Shown here: positions 48,336 to 59,900 of the stretch, piece after piece
Layout: the number at the start of each line of letters is the position of its first letter
Numbering within the stretch: position 1 is the first letter of the stretch
Assembly (NCBI RefSeq): GCF_008831285.2
Contig: NC_045146.1
Coordinates: 19,089,149 to 19,153,148, forward strand
DNA from: Nymphaea colorata
Lineage: Eukaryota > Streptophyta > Magnoliopsida > Nymphaeales > Nymphaeaceae
Direction of reading: 5' to 3'
Length of the DNA stretch: 64,000 nt
Position numbers and translations under genes: made by a program
The notes under the pieces: generated by a model
Told to the model about the DNA's origin: nothing
The model's input: only the letters and a program-made list of their open reading frames with translations
The model's database searches: none

Positions 48336-49256
48336 TCAATGATGCTGGTGGTGATGAAGATTCAGATTGCCGAAGATGCCGACCAGGTCCTGCCTGTACG
48401 GCAGATACGACCGCCGCCGGTCTCCCTCCCGGGACTTCACGTACCGGACATCAGCCGGGAAGCCCCCCTTCTTTTGGTTGGTTTTCCTGTCGGCCATGTT
48501 TTTGTCCTTCTCCATCTTCTTCTGCGGCTCCACCCTCTCCGGCGAGGCCGGAGGTCTCCGGGGGCGTGATTCAGGTGCTTGTCGGTCCTTGTTCTTCTTT
48601 GGGGGCGGCGCGAGGAAGACGAACATGTCCTTCCCGTCGCTGTTGCTTCGGTGGAGGATGTCGCGGAGCCGCCACCTGCGGGAGGAGTTGCTGGTGGAGT
48701 TGCTCTTCTTGCACGTCTCTGGCTGGGGCTTTCTCGGCGACCACACGCAGTAGGTACCCTCAGGGACGCCGGTGAGCTCGTCGGCCTCCGGCACCGCCCG
48801 GTCCTCCAGGAAGAGCGTTTTCAGAGGCAGACGAGTCGAAGTGGACGACGAAGAGCAAGCGGAAGATGAAGAAGAAGAAGAAAGGTCGGACTGAGCAGCG
48901 GACGAAGGAACAGGGATCGAACCGGCCGGCCACGACTGGAAGACCTCGAAGAGCGGCCGCATCCGGCCGTTGGCGAAGAGCTCATCGGCGGAGATGGCGT
49001 CGAAGTCGTCGGCTGAGGAAACAAGCCCCCCAAATTCGAAGTCATCGTCATCTTCTTCGTCCTCCTCAGCGTTTCCTCCGCACCGATCGCAACCGTTGTA
49101 GGCCTCCTCCTCCTCCTCCTCCTCCTCCTGAGGAAGGTCGTAGACGTCCTCGTCCTCAGGAAGAGGGTGGGCGGCGATCAAATCCGCGGAGACGTCCAGA
49201 AACCGGCCGGAGTGGCCGCCGAAGCTCGGAGACAGGGAAATCACCGCGCTCTGCAT
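48336..49256 (-). CDS. DUF1645 family protein
   Basis: An intronless plant gene of 306 aa starting MQSAVISLSPSFGG. Family features seen in order are an N-terminal hydrophobic-serine start, an acidic tract of eight consecutive Glu (about residues 45-52), the CDRCGG pair of cysteines, a region of seven consecutive Ser and Ser-Thr runs, YCVWSPRKP, CKKSNSTSNSSRRWR, and LHRSNSDGKDMFVFL, followed by a basic tail ending in His repeats. DUF1645 members are plant-specific with poorly known function; some are reported to affect growth and stress responses. An in-frame upstream ATG at 49319 would add 21 residues; the shorter start is preferred because family proteins begin near the SLSPSF motif. Codons are very GC-rich compared with the surroundings. 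Confidence 0.85.
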   Translation of the reverse strand: MQSAVISLSPSFGGHSGRFLDVSADLIAAHPLPEDEDVYDLPQEEEEEEEEAYNGCDRCGGNAEEDEEDDDDFEFGGLVSSADDFDAISADELFANGRMRPLFEVFQSWPAGSIPVPSSAAQSDLSSSSSSSACSSSSTSTRLPLKTLFLEDRAVPEADELTGVPEGTYCVWSPRKPQPETCKKSNSTSNSSRRWRLRDILHRSNSDGKDMFVFLAPPPKKNKDRQAPESRPRRPPASPERVEPQKKMEKDKNMADRKTNQKKGGFPADVRYVKSREGDRRRSYLPYRQDLVGIFGNLNLHHHQHH

Positions 49257-49453
49257 CAGAAAACCAAATGGGTACCAGAAAAAACTCTCCAAAGTCGACA
49301 ATCCCGCGGTTCCGGCCACTTGGGTATCGCCAGAAAATCGACTTCCCGCCTCAGAATAGACAGAACAATCAGCCCCAAGAACGAAAAGCTAAGAAACAGA
49401 TGAGAAATATGTACTAAAAGAGGGAGAGATGGTGGGCTTCCTCCTCTCTGGTC

Positions 49454-49460
49454 TTAAATA
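49454..49460 (-). promoter_or_regulatory. Possible TATA element of the DUF1645 gene
   Basis: Minus-strand TATTTAA about 200 bases upstream of the start codon, the best TATA-like match near the gene. Transcription would begin near 49425. Weak evidence. Confidence 0.3.
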
Positions 49461-49830
49461 AGAAGGGGAAGGGGGCTTTTATTGGTGAGAGGAAAGGTGG
49501 GAGAGAGAGAGAGAAGGGAGGGGAAGGTCGATCACGCGTTTGTCCACTTCGGAAGGAGACCGGAAATGTTCAGAACTTGGAAGGGAAGGAGGCGGAGGAG
49601 CAGTTGACAATTGACACGTACAAGAGAAAGCGGCACACCTGGGATTAAGTGCCTCTCCTTTCCCAAACCGGGAACGCTATGTGGGTCTCACATTAAAATA
49701 GAGAACTGTATTTGTCCATAGCTTGCAAGCCCATATGCTTCTAGACGCTCTTGCTTTCTAATCCCAAATATTAAAGTTTCTGACTTTTATTTTTTATTTA
49801 AGTATGGACCCTTAAGCTAAACGTAAAAGC

Positions 49831-50147
49831 CTAGGCGTGTTTGGATGGCACCTTCCTAAAAATATATATATACTTTTTAAAAGATTGGTTTCATGAAAAA
49901 AATGGTTTTTAATCATTTTTTAAGAATCTGTTTACATGTTTGGATGGCATACTTGAACCTCAATTTCTTAAAATAACCCGGAGAACCAGGTTATTCAATC
50001 CCTTTTAAAAACCAGATTTTTTTTTCAAAAATGATTGTTGAGAAAACTTGGTTTTGGTTTCATACAAACATTTCAAAAAATGGCTGTTTTTTTTGTTTTT
50101 TTTTTGCTTCCAAAATGTTCTTGGGAATGTCATCCAAACACGGCCGA
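49831..50147. mobile_element. MITE-like element with GTGTTTGGATG ends
   Basis: The left end GGCGTGTTTGGATGGCA (near 49835) and the right end, read inward, GGCCGTGTTTGGATGACA (from about 50147) are imperfect inverted repeats about 315 bp apart. An internal TGTTTGGATGGCA near 49938 suggests nesting. The inside is AT-rich and non-coding. A lone end of this type lies at 120-135. Confidence 0.6.
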
Positions 50148-50806
50148 GGTTTTTTTTCTTTCAAAATGATACATTCTCTATTTTGTTGATCATGCAATTG
50201 TGATCATCTTCCTATTGTGATTGAACTAAATAAATGATGATTTGTTTGAAAAGAGTAGATTGAGACGCATTTTCTTGCTAAAAAGGATGAAATTGTCAAA
50301 AGGAATTAGAATTTTCTTTCTAAAAAAAAAAAAAGAAAATCTCTTGGGCCAATGAGCCCTTCCCAATTGGCTCTTTTTAAAGCAGCTTTATTTTAAGGAC
50401 AGTCAATACCCCTGCCCAATTTGGGTAAACACGAAAAGCCACTACTTTAATCTTGCTCCCCTAAATTCCAGTCATTATGATTATATCTCATGATCTCCCA
50501 AGCATCACTTTTAGGATTTTCCGGTGGCTTATTTCCGGTGCACTCGCCGTTTTTATGATATATTGTATATCTACACAGATAATTCTTGGCAATTTTTTTC
50601 GTGAAATAATCATATACAAGGAGTATGGTCTTTTTCACTTACCAGTTTAAAAGTTTTATCAAGGGAAGCAAAACAAATCAATAAGAGAGATGTAGAAAAT
50701 AAAGGTAGTATAAAGTATAAACAGGATCTTTTTAACTACATAAATTTTATCTTTTCCTTTTTCCTTCTTCTTTCTTTCTTCTTCCACAAGTTTAGTGTTG
50801 CAGAAT

Positions 50807-50828
50807 ATACCTGTCTCGGCCTTTTAGT
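50807..50828 (+). pseudogene. U2 snRNA 5'-end fragment, copy 1
   Basis: ATACCTGTCTCGGCCTTTTA matches the first 20 bases of U2 snRNA with one or two differences and then diverges. No upstream sequence element or TATA at the snRNA spacing is seen. Confidence 0.6.
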
Positions 50829-50856
50829 TTCTCGCTGTTTTAACTTAACATTGGAT

Positions 50857-50887
50857 ATTCCTTTATCGGCCTTTTGGCTAAGATCAT
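50857..50887 (+). pseudogene. U2 snRNA 5'-end fragment, copy 2
   Basis: ATTCCTTTATCGG followed by CCTTTTGGCTAAGATCA matches about the first 30 bases of U2 snRNA. The stem-loop I segment CGGCCTTTTGGCTAAGATCA is exact. The sequence then departs from U2, so the branch-site recognition region is absent and the copy cannot be functional. It starts 50 bases after copy 1. Confidence 0.75.
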
Positions 50888-50899
50888 TGGGAGACAGCA

Positions 50900-52585
50900 G
50901 GAAGCCTACAGAAGGGAGGCGGTGGGACTCAGGCCGTCGACTTTCTAGAAAGAGAAAGAGAGAGAGAGAGTAACAAAATTCTTTGTTATTAGCATTGGTC
51001 CTCCCACGGCATCGCTTTTCACATGCTGCCACGTGTCACTTTCTCTCTCTACTTTATCTCTACCCATCAACTTTGTTTAGGAGACAGGCGGCCTCTTAAA
51101 TGAGAACTCATCTTTAGTGGGCAACAGTTAAGAGGAGATATTTTAAAGTGTTTTGGGAGTCTCACGTTCATGTCTCACGTTCACTTGGATCATATTATAT
51201 TTATATATTCTATTATGTGATTCGTACGCCACAGCTTTCCTCCCCCATTGGGGAGGGAGAGGCCGGTGTGGACACTTCTTGGCGTTTGGTGTGCGCACAC
51301 GTTCACAAGCCTTTCTCACTTCCTTCCTCTTACGTGAAAATGTTGGACTCCCTTTCAGATGGATATAAACACGTCCTCAAACTTTTAAACTTACATGTTG
51401 AACGTACATGTTCAGATGTTAGTTTTAGATGAGTGAGAGGTTAACAACACACTGTTCTTCTGTTTTAAAAAAAAGGTCAAAGGTTTCCTATCTTTTTTCT
51501 TCCAGAATCGTGATTGTGTTGGTGTCAGGTAGCAACTCAGTGTGAACTTTTATGATGATATTGTCATTGTTCAGGAGAAAAAAAAATGTCAAGTTAAACA
51601 ATTTCTGGGCCTAAATGTGTCTTTAGCAGTTGAAAGATCAGCGGGCTCATTAAAAATCTTAAACTCAAGTTTATAAGTCGAACTTATTCAAACGAGGGAT
51701 GATCATTTGCTGCCAAAAGACAATGATGAACATAGTCATGTTTTTAGACGAAGCAAACAAGGCATTTCTTTACGTGCGTGTACATGTATACATCTAATTT
51801 TGCACGAACTTTAACGTATGCTGGTGCTTCGTATATGCACCAGTTTCGATGTCCGTGAAAATTAGACTGTCACATTGAGAGCGTCCATTGACCGCAGTGT
51901 TATGAGACAACCTGTCTAAGAAAACCGGTCATGATTTGATTTTAACACCCATTAAAAAAGAAGTTCGGCCATGGAGAAGGGATACATCGAAGAGGTTAGT
52001 TTTCCGAGCTTAGGACTTGGGTGGGAAGAATGATCGTGATTGATAATGACAATGTACAGAAAAAATTCTTGAAAATATAAGTCTCTTACAAGACGTCCGA
52101 TCCGCGCCCTAGCGGTGATAGGGTCAAAGTCCTTTTTTCTAAATTTGTGGCATGAACGCCTACAGAAGCCAGATGGTTCAGGTGGTTCTGATCTCTGATC
52201 TCACTGTTAGGTGAGCTTCCACAATGTGTTCACTGAATAAGCCAATTGATGAGTCAACTAACTCCTAGGCTACAGCACATATGGTGAACAAACTTTGGTA
52301 GGTTTGACGAGACTTGGGATGCTTACTCCCACACAAACGGGTTGGATCTGGTACAGCTATACACTTTTTTTGTCTTTAACATGTACTACCACCTCCATGA
52401 AATTTGAACGTTGACTGCTATTTTGACACATAAACGAGCCCAACTAAATGCATCAACCTGCCACACACACAGACACACAGATATGTATATAAGTCTGGTT
52501 CTAAATGGATCTGGTACAGCTAAAAAGAGATCCAATCCATTTGAAAACCTATGCCCTCTTCCTCCATCTAATAAAAGTCCAGGCA
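50900..52585. other. Intergenic, no gene recognised
   Basis: A GA run at about 50948-50971. Otherwise unique-looking sequence without recognisable genes or repeats. Confidence 0.55.
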
Positions 52586-52589
52586 AATC

Positions 52590-53240
52590 TTATTGATTGT
52601 ACAGCTCCAAAGTGTTTGTTGAAATCCGAACCATCAGGAAAATGGTCCCACTTTCAAAGCACCAGAGTTCACATTCAAGTGCAAAGAAATAGCAGATGCA
52701 CTCGTTGCTTGACTTGCAAAATCGTTCTTTTCCTGAACCGAGTGCAGCTTCAGCTTTGAGACAGTTTGAGGTTACCCAAGCATCTCCTTCTTCAAGTAAA
52801 GTACTATAGAGCGTGCTCAACTTCACTTGGGTCTCCTCCAAGCCATTCCTAAATGACGTGGTTGCAGTAAAAACAGTTCTACTGTAGTTCTAGAGAAATT
52901 ACACTTTTTGACGCTTTCTTTCACGTTTGAGTTTCTATCAGAGACCAATCTGTGGTAATGAACAGGCCATTCTGACATCAAAATCAATTCAAAAGAGTAG
53001 TAACACTTGGACATTTTAACAGGCTTCTTCGGGAGTTCCTTTGAAATGTTGCGCTCCGCTGGGCAGTGTCTTTAAAGCTTGGACTGCTATCGAAGATAAT
53101 CCTTGTCAATGGCCTGAGACAGTTTCCGAGTAAAAGTCGGCAACTCCAGAATATATCGTCTTGCTGGCTCTGTGTGTCGCGGCAAATAAAAGAAGCCAGC
53201 CAAACTGTCTCCATGTTTGTGTTAGCATCAAACCACACTA
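52590..53240 (-). pseudogene. Weak gene-like remnant downstream of the kinase gene
   Basis: Minus-strand frames read in succession ADFYSETVSGH, ALKTLPSGAQHFKGTPEEAC (about 53170-53020) and LSTLYSTLLEEGDAW (about 52825-52780), with stops and frame changes between them. The first two look protein-like, but I cannot identify a family and no splice sites join them convincingly. It may be a decayed gene or simply noise. Confidence 0.2.
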
Positions 53241-53950
53241 GAAGAATACATCAAATTTTAGGCCAAAGTTATTCCACACGACTAACACAAATAAAACAAA
53301 TATCTCAACATATTTAGTCTTGGGAAGATTTTCACGAGAGAAATTAGGCAATGGATTGCCTCAAACTGTCAGCTTCAAGTCAAATAACAGACAACTCCAG
53401 GTTCATGTTTGATACATCCAGCCCGCTTGAAATCTCGGAGTTAGATGAACCAGATTGCAGCAATATAATAATTACCTTCAAGAATATAATCTGATTGATA
53501 CCTGTGTTACAATTGCCTTATCTTGGCATTAACTGAAATCTGCATTAGCCTTCTGATAATACGCCACCTCCACCCCCACCTCCACATCTAAGTGACTAAT
53601 CAGTGCTTGGAGGGACGCCAGAGGGAGAAGATCCATTCAACCCCACGTAGAATATTGAAAACCATGATTTTGCAAGACATTCTAAATTGAGCAGCATGTG
53701 TTTGACAGCTACTCCACTATATCATCATTAAGATAATAAATAAGATTACAATATGGAATGTTCCAGGACTTCACGAACCCTCGCAAAATTGGACAAAAAG
53801 ACCTCACCCATAAGAGTTATTTTTATACAAAATACATGGAGAATACAGAAGCAGAATCATGGAATGTACACATCTGCAATAGTCCTCAAGGTTGGAGCAT
53901 CAACGCCTCTGTTGCTTGGGGTTTGATAAAAAGGTTCTTGTGCCCTCATA

Positions 53951-56900
53951 CTATAGCCTATCATCTTCCACATTTGATGAAACACTCAATTGCCTTTCCA
54001 ACTGGTAAAAGAAAAGGAATCGTAGAGAGAGAATTATTATTGGGTTCATCTAAAAATTAAAAAGGATCACCACATTTCAATCTTCCATTCTAATAGTGAA
54101 GAGATGGACAGTAGAGGTGTGTGTGCAGCACGCATATAAATGTGACAGTTATTTTGCTTCCAAAAGGAATTTGAGAGGCTAGCAGTAAACCAGACACTAA
54201 CGCTAACGGCCAGGTAAGAAAACTTGAAGATAACTAGATGTGATGGTGTTTTAACTTAAGGATTTGAGTAAAAACAAAGAAAATGCATCTAGCACCAGGG
54301 TTTCAGAAACCTACAATTTCATAAGGAACTAGCTCCCATATATCTTTTTCTCTATGGTCATGAAAAATCCAAAATGAGAATATTGTGGACATAATATGAT
54401 ATGCATTATCTTTCTCAAATCTATAGCTTTTCTCCAGTATTCCTGAGTTTAATGACATGCTATTCTACAGAAAATTCCATATATATAATGTGAAAGTAAT
54501 ATTTTATAACATTTCACCCTCTCTCCAACATTATAAAATGAAGCAATTTGGCATATTAACTCTTTACAGTATATACTGCTCCCAATTCATCTCATGCAAG
54601 CCTTGAGAAGAACCTTTAACAGACAATGATCTTCAACATCAACCTTTGACAGAACAAGGAAGTAATATCACACTTCCGAGGTTCACATCAGGAGCACTTT
54701 AACCAATGTTGCAAATATCATGACGTATCATACAATACTACATACCATAACTACAGGGAAACAGATATGATACAAGCTTGAAAATGGGGGCTAAGATGCT
54801 GTATGCCTGTATCACATGGAACTCACATACTCCGGTATCTTACATTTTGGCACAATATTGCTTCTCTTATTTTTACGTCTTTGAAACACACAAATGTGAC
54901 CTAAAAGAAACTTCAAATCACAAACATTCCTTAATGCCGAATGTTCAGTGAGACATGAGAGATAATTTTACGGTTTAAAGTAAAAAGATAAAAAAAACTT
55001 TAAGAAACAAATTAAGCCTTTGGTGATTTCGTTATGTGGGAGCCTGCTTCTAGTTTCCAAGACACCTCACACCTCCCCCACCCAACCCAAAATAAATAAG
55101 AGAGAGAAAAAAATAGAGCTTCAGGTTACAAGAGTAAGTTTTACGTACTAAGGTTTATTTATTTAATAGAGGAATTGGTATAACCCAGACAAGTTATGCC
55201 ATGAAGACAACTATACAATATAGAAAACATAACTTTATATGCTCTTTTGCAATTCTAACTTTGTAGACGTGATCCTACCAAGAGTTAGCAGCAAATACAT
55301 ATTAAATCAGCTAGCTTTAAGGTTTAGATTTTCCTTTTAAGCCATCAAAAGTTCAACAACTCTTGGACAAAAACACCTAATGATAAAAAAATAAAAAGTT
55401 CATTAAAGCATGTGTGGTAATAAATAAGTGGCCATGAACACATTAGCATATTTAGATTAAGTGAAAACATCTTTTAAGTATACGACTGGAGCTGTCGGAT
55501 TTTCTCCAACCCAATTGTCTTAAATATATTAGCTCTTATTTAATATCCATTTAAGTGTTAAGAATAATTTAACTTTGTTTTATTTTAATCATCTCTATGA
55601 AACTGTGCACTCTTTGTAGCACTTAAACTATAACATTTATTATATATTCTACGTTTTATGCAATTTAAGTATACTAACGTGAAAATTATGGCTTAATCTG
55701 CAGTTAAAGCTTATAATGTAATGTCTTTTTAGTTTTTATGCATTTTTTCTGAAATCTTCTAAGTTCTGACCTTTTCTGTAATTAAATTGCTTATTAACAA
55801 AAAATTTTATTATTACAATACATCACATTTTAGTGTGCATCTCATTTCAGACCTAACTGAATGGTCAATGGTTACACTTACACCACATTTTACAACATTC
55901 CCCTTAACTAATCATATTACAGCCTAACCATACCATCATCTTTGACCCCAGAAGAACAAGTCTTGCACGCTGGTTTATGCAAAGCCTCCTTAAGCATGAA
56001 ATCGTGAAGAAATAGGAGATGGTGGAGAAAAATAATTAAAGCACATGATAAAACATATGTTTGTAATCAACTTAAAGCAAACTATAAACATGTTCCAAAT
56101 CACGAAAATTCATGTACGTAGTTACATCCAAAATTATGACCTCAGACTTTTCCATGAAACAAGAATCTACCATTCTAAAGCACCATCATTGAGAATAATA
56201 TATATATATATAATTATATATACACCTGGTTCACAAATCTCTTGGACCATGTCACTTTGTTTATATCAAAAGGGTATTTTACAAGCATATTCTGGAGCCA
56301 AATATTGGATAATATTAATGATTGACAGTTTCATGCAGGTAATTTTTTTTAGCAGAAAAACTTGATTAGCGGAAACTATTTACAGTTGAAAATTCAGTAT
56401 TTGGCAGCTCAAAACTATGTCTTCTTCATAAAAGCAAACAGAGAAGTAAAGCAAGAAGATCTTGATTTTATGTTTAAGACTCTAAGGCTACAAGGATTTT
56501 CTACCTGAGCATTTTTCATCTTCAACTTTTGCAACTCTTCAGCAAGACCACCAATTCTGAAACCACGATAAACTATTAATCTTATCATATGCCCAACAGA
56601 AATGATAATGCCTATTTATGGAACATTCATACCTTTGTTGTAGTTGAATCACCTGTGACTGCAATTCCTTTTCTCTACCAAAAGTTGAAGGGGCCTGCAA
56701 ATCAAATGGACTCTAAGTCAGCAATCTTGCACGACTTTAGGTTTGAGTAACATGTTTGGAGTTTGTCGTGGATAACTCCAGACTTATGCAACAGTTCGAT
56801 GAAAAAGAAACAAATAATAATTATGATAATGGATTGTTTCACCAGATTGCTGCTGAATGATTACATGATACCACAATGCGGCTCAAGATCATTACACTAG

Positions 56901-59900
56901 TGCCATGCCATTGCCAATAACAAAAAAATATTAAGAAAAATAAAGAATCCAAGTTCATCAAAGAAACAAATATGTGAGAATGGTTCGAATTGGCAGACCA
57001 CAGACTTGCCCACGTCCATGAGGTTTCATGACATGTTCACAGAGGTAGCCCTCAGATTGTAGGCATGGTCACAAAGAACCACAACTAGTTTACCTATATA
57101 TAGTATTTGTAACTTAGTTTTCCAGTCCAAGTAATAGCTAAGACCCATCTCTCATGCCAAAATGAGCTTACTAATAAAATATTTATAAGAGGTTAATATA
57201 AAGCAAAAAGAGTTAGAAATTAACAGGTGGATAGAGCATGAACACACCATTGGGATGTCACTGGCATTGACTAGAGCAGTATCAGACAGATTTCCTGTTC
57301 ATGCAGTAAAAAATTGGATTATGAGACCTAGCTTTTCTGTTAACTAGGACCTAGAGTTTCTGTTAACTATCGAAACAAAAATAACAACTGTCAGCTATCA
57401 CTAGTACCTGAACTCCGCTCCACACACTTAAGCAATTTAATTATCTGGTCCTGCAAGCAGAAAAAAAAAAAGAAGAGAAAAATAGCACCAAAAAGTTAAG
57501 ACTCAAACAACTCTAATGCATATAATATCAGGTAAATTTTGCTATGACGTACCCTTTGCAATGTGTTGTGATGCAAAATATTTTGCAGAGATGGAAGAAT
57601 TGATGATAATATGGTGGCAGAGCTTGGAGACCCAGAAGTAGAATTAAGCAGGGAATTCGTTAATGTGATAGCCTATACAAGTAAAAAAAAAAAAAGAGTG
57701 ACTGCAATGACCACATGATAAACATGAAAAGTAATAAGTACATGTGAGACATGTAAGTCACTAGAGCATTGAACCTAGAGCTTAAGTGTTAGCTTAGGGA
57801 AATTACCTTGTTAGTGGGGGGTCCTTTACAAATAGTTCTTATTAATAATGGGTCAGATCCCCTAGAGGATCCAATACGTATAGCTTTATATACTCTTTTG
57901 CTAACAGATTAGGGTTGCACTAGTAATGAGATCACTCTCGGTGGGGGGGAATTTTGGCTTGACAGTGTGCTAGAAGGGTGCGTGTGTGGGTTCGACTCTT
58001 AATTGCAGGATTACGCCCTACCACTACCATTAAGTATAGTAAGTTACTAGGTGCAAGGGTAGCTAATGCAAGTGAGATGAGTAGAACTTGGAAAGGCTCT
58101 AGCCTCCATCTCCATACTAAGCTATTATGAATTTGTTATGTATTTCTGCATCAGGGTACTACATGTTCTTTACATGTGGGAAGGTCAAGGAAGTTGGTGA
58201 ACTGATGACATAAGACAGGACCCACCCTGCCATATTTTGGAACTGTAAGTTTGCTAAGTTAAAGTTCAGAACAGGGTAGCCTGACTTGCACATTCAAACT
58301 CAAGAAGAATCCTACAGCAGAGATCTCTTCTTGGGTCCTGCAGCAATGAGAACAGCAGATCTTTTCTATCCAGAAATGGTGGCAAACATTACTCCAATTA
58401 TATGGCAAATCTGCATGTTTGACCGTAGCAAACTACTAAGACCAATGTTTGGGTGCCTCAACTGCATTGCTGAATGGCATCATTGCTTAATCTTTGATTG
58501 GGTATTTTAAATATCAACTGAGAAATGAGATTCTAGTCATCCCTGGTGGACATCAGTCCTTGCTTTTGTATTTTCTTAAAGCTTATAATGAAATTTCCAA
58601 CTCTCAAAACATCTAACCTGCATGTCCATAATTTCATGTAGTTCTAGATAATTAATGCTTCTCATTGCCAAATCATGCAAAACAGAAACGAAAATTGAAA
58701 TGCATAATTTTGCCAGTGCATTCTGCATTCACTACCATGCTAGAAACAAACAATTGCTTTGTCAAAGACCAAATCCTCAAGGATGCAGTTTAAGGGTTCA
58801 TGGTTAACACAGGAAGCTACAATCCAGCATACCTTCTCAGCTGATGTGACCTTGAAACGCCCCTTATGCTGTACAACCGTTCCTTCAGATGTATCTCCCA
58901 GTGACTGCAAGCTTGCTGGAACAACCATATTGATTAAGATGAGAGAGATTGAAATATCTATTAGCACAAAAATGGCTATGGAAATGGGCAAATACTAAGA
59001 CTCGACACAAAAATTACCTGCTTGCTGGATATCCCCATTTCGCTTGTGGCGCTGGAGCAAAGGACCACTAAAATTTCGCTCAGGTGGTTTTCTCAGTTGT
59101 ATGTGCTCCCTTCATTTTTCCAAAATTTTCATGGATTGTCAATACAAAAATAATGAATTTTAATAGTAGGATATGCATAAGATGATTGAACTGAATACCA
59201 ACTCAAGTCCTCAATTTTGAGAACTTGAATGTTAGAAGGAAAAACATGAGAACAATTTGGATACCAAATCAGATGGTCCAGACTTCCATAATAGTCAACA
59301 AACTTAATGACATTAGTCACTATACTAGGAAGACCACATTACTAAACTGTCCAGAAAAGTTAGAAATGCATCTTAACTACCTTTCTCCATCTCCAGTGCC
59401 ACCTTTAGTTTGGGCATAAACACGTTCTGGAATAAGTGAACCACTCAAGAATCTTTGACCCTGTCCAGGAATAAAGCCAGTGTTTCTTGATGAAGTGCAA
59501 TTTCTTTCAAGGTTGTCATCATCACACTCCCTAATTTCTTGCTCTTCTACAGCTTGCGTCCTTTGTATCTGAAACAGTTGCTCTGGATAAGACTCACCAT
59601 CTTCTTTCCAAGAAGGACTGCTTGTATTCACCTCATCTTCAGAAATATCAAAATACCCTCTGCACCCAATAATGATTTAAAATTACTTCAAAAACTGTTG
59701 AATTGAGCTATCATAAAGCATAATTTAGTAATTTACTGGTTCCCATAATATTCATAAGTGTACACAGTGAATGAGGTAGCCAATTATGAAATATACAACT
59801 AATTCTACTAAAACACAAAGTTTCATACACACCAAAACTTGATAATTGGTACCAAATGAATAGAAAAGTAAAAAAATTGTATCTTCATTACTTTAATGAA

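Noticed and set aside
48367-49417. Long plus-strand open frames over the DUF1645 gene
   Set aside because: They are antisense shadows of GC-rich coding DNA. The minus strand carries the recognisable DUF1645 motifs.
50857-50960. Functional U2 snRNA gene
   Set aside because: Similarity ends after about 30 bases, before the branch-site pairing region, and no snRNA promoter elements are placed upstream.
52780-52850. Possible last exon of the kinase gene (EWLGGDPSEVEHAL)
   Set aside because: It fits the phase, but the exon at 53951-54001 gives [16 protein letters not shown], which continues the coiled coil in the way this kinase group ends and lies closer.
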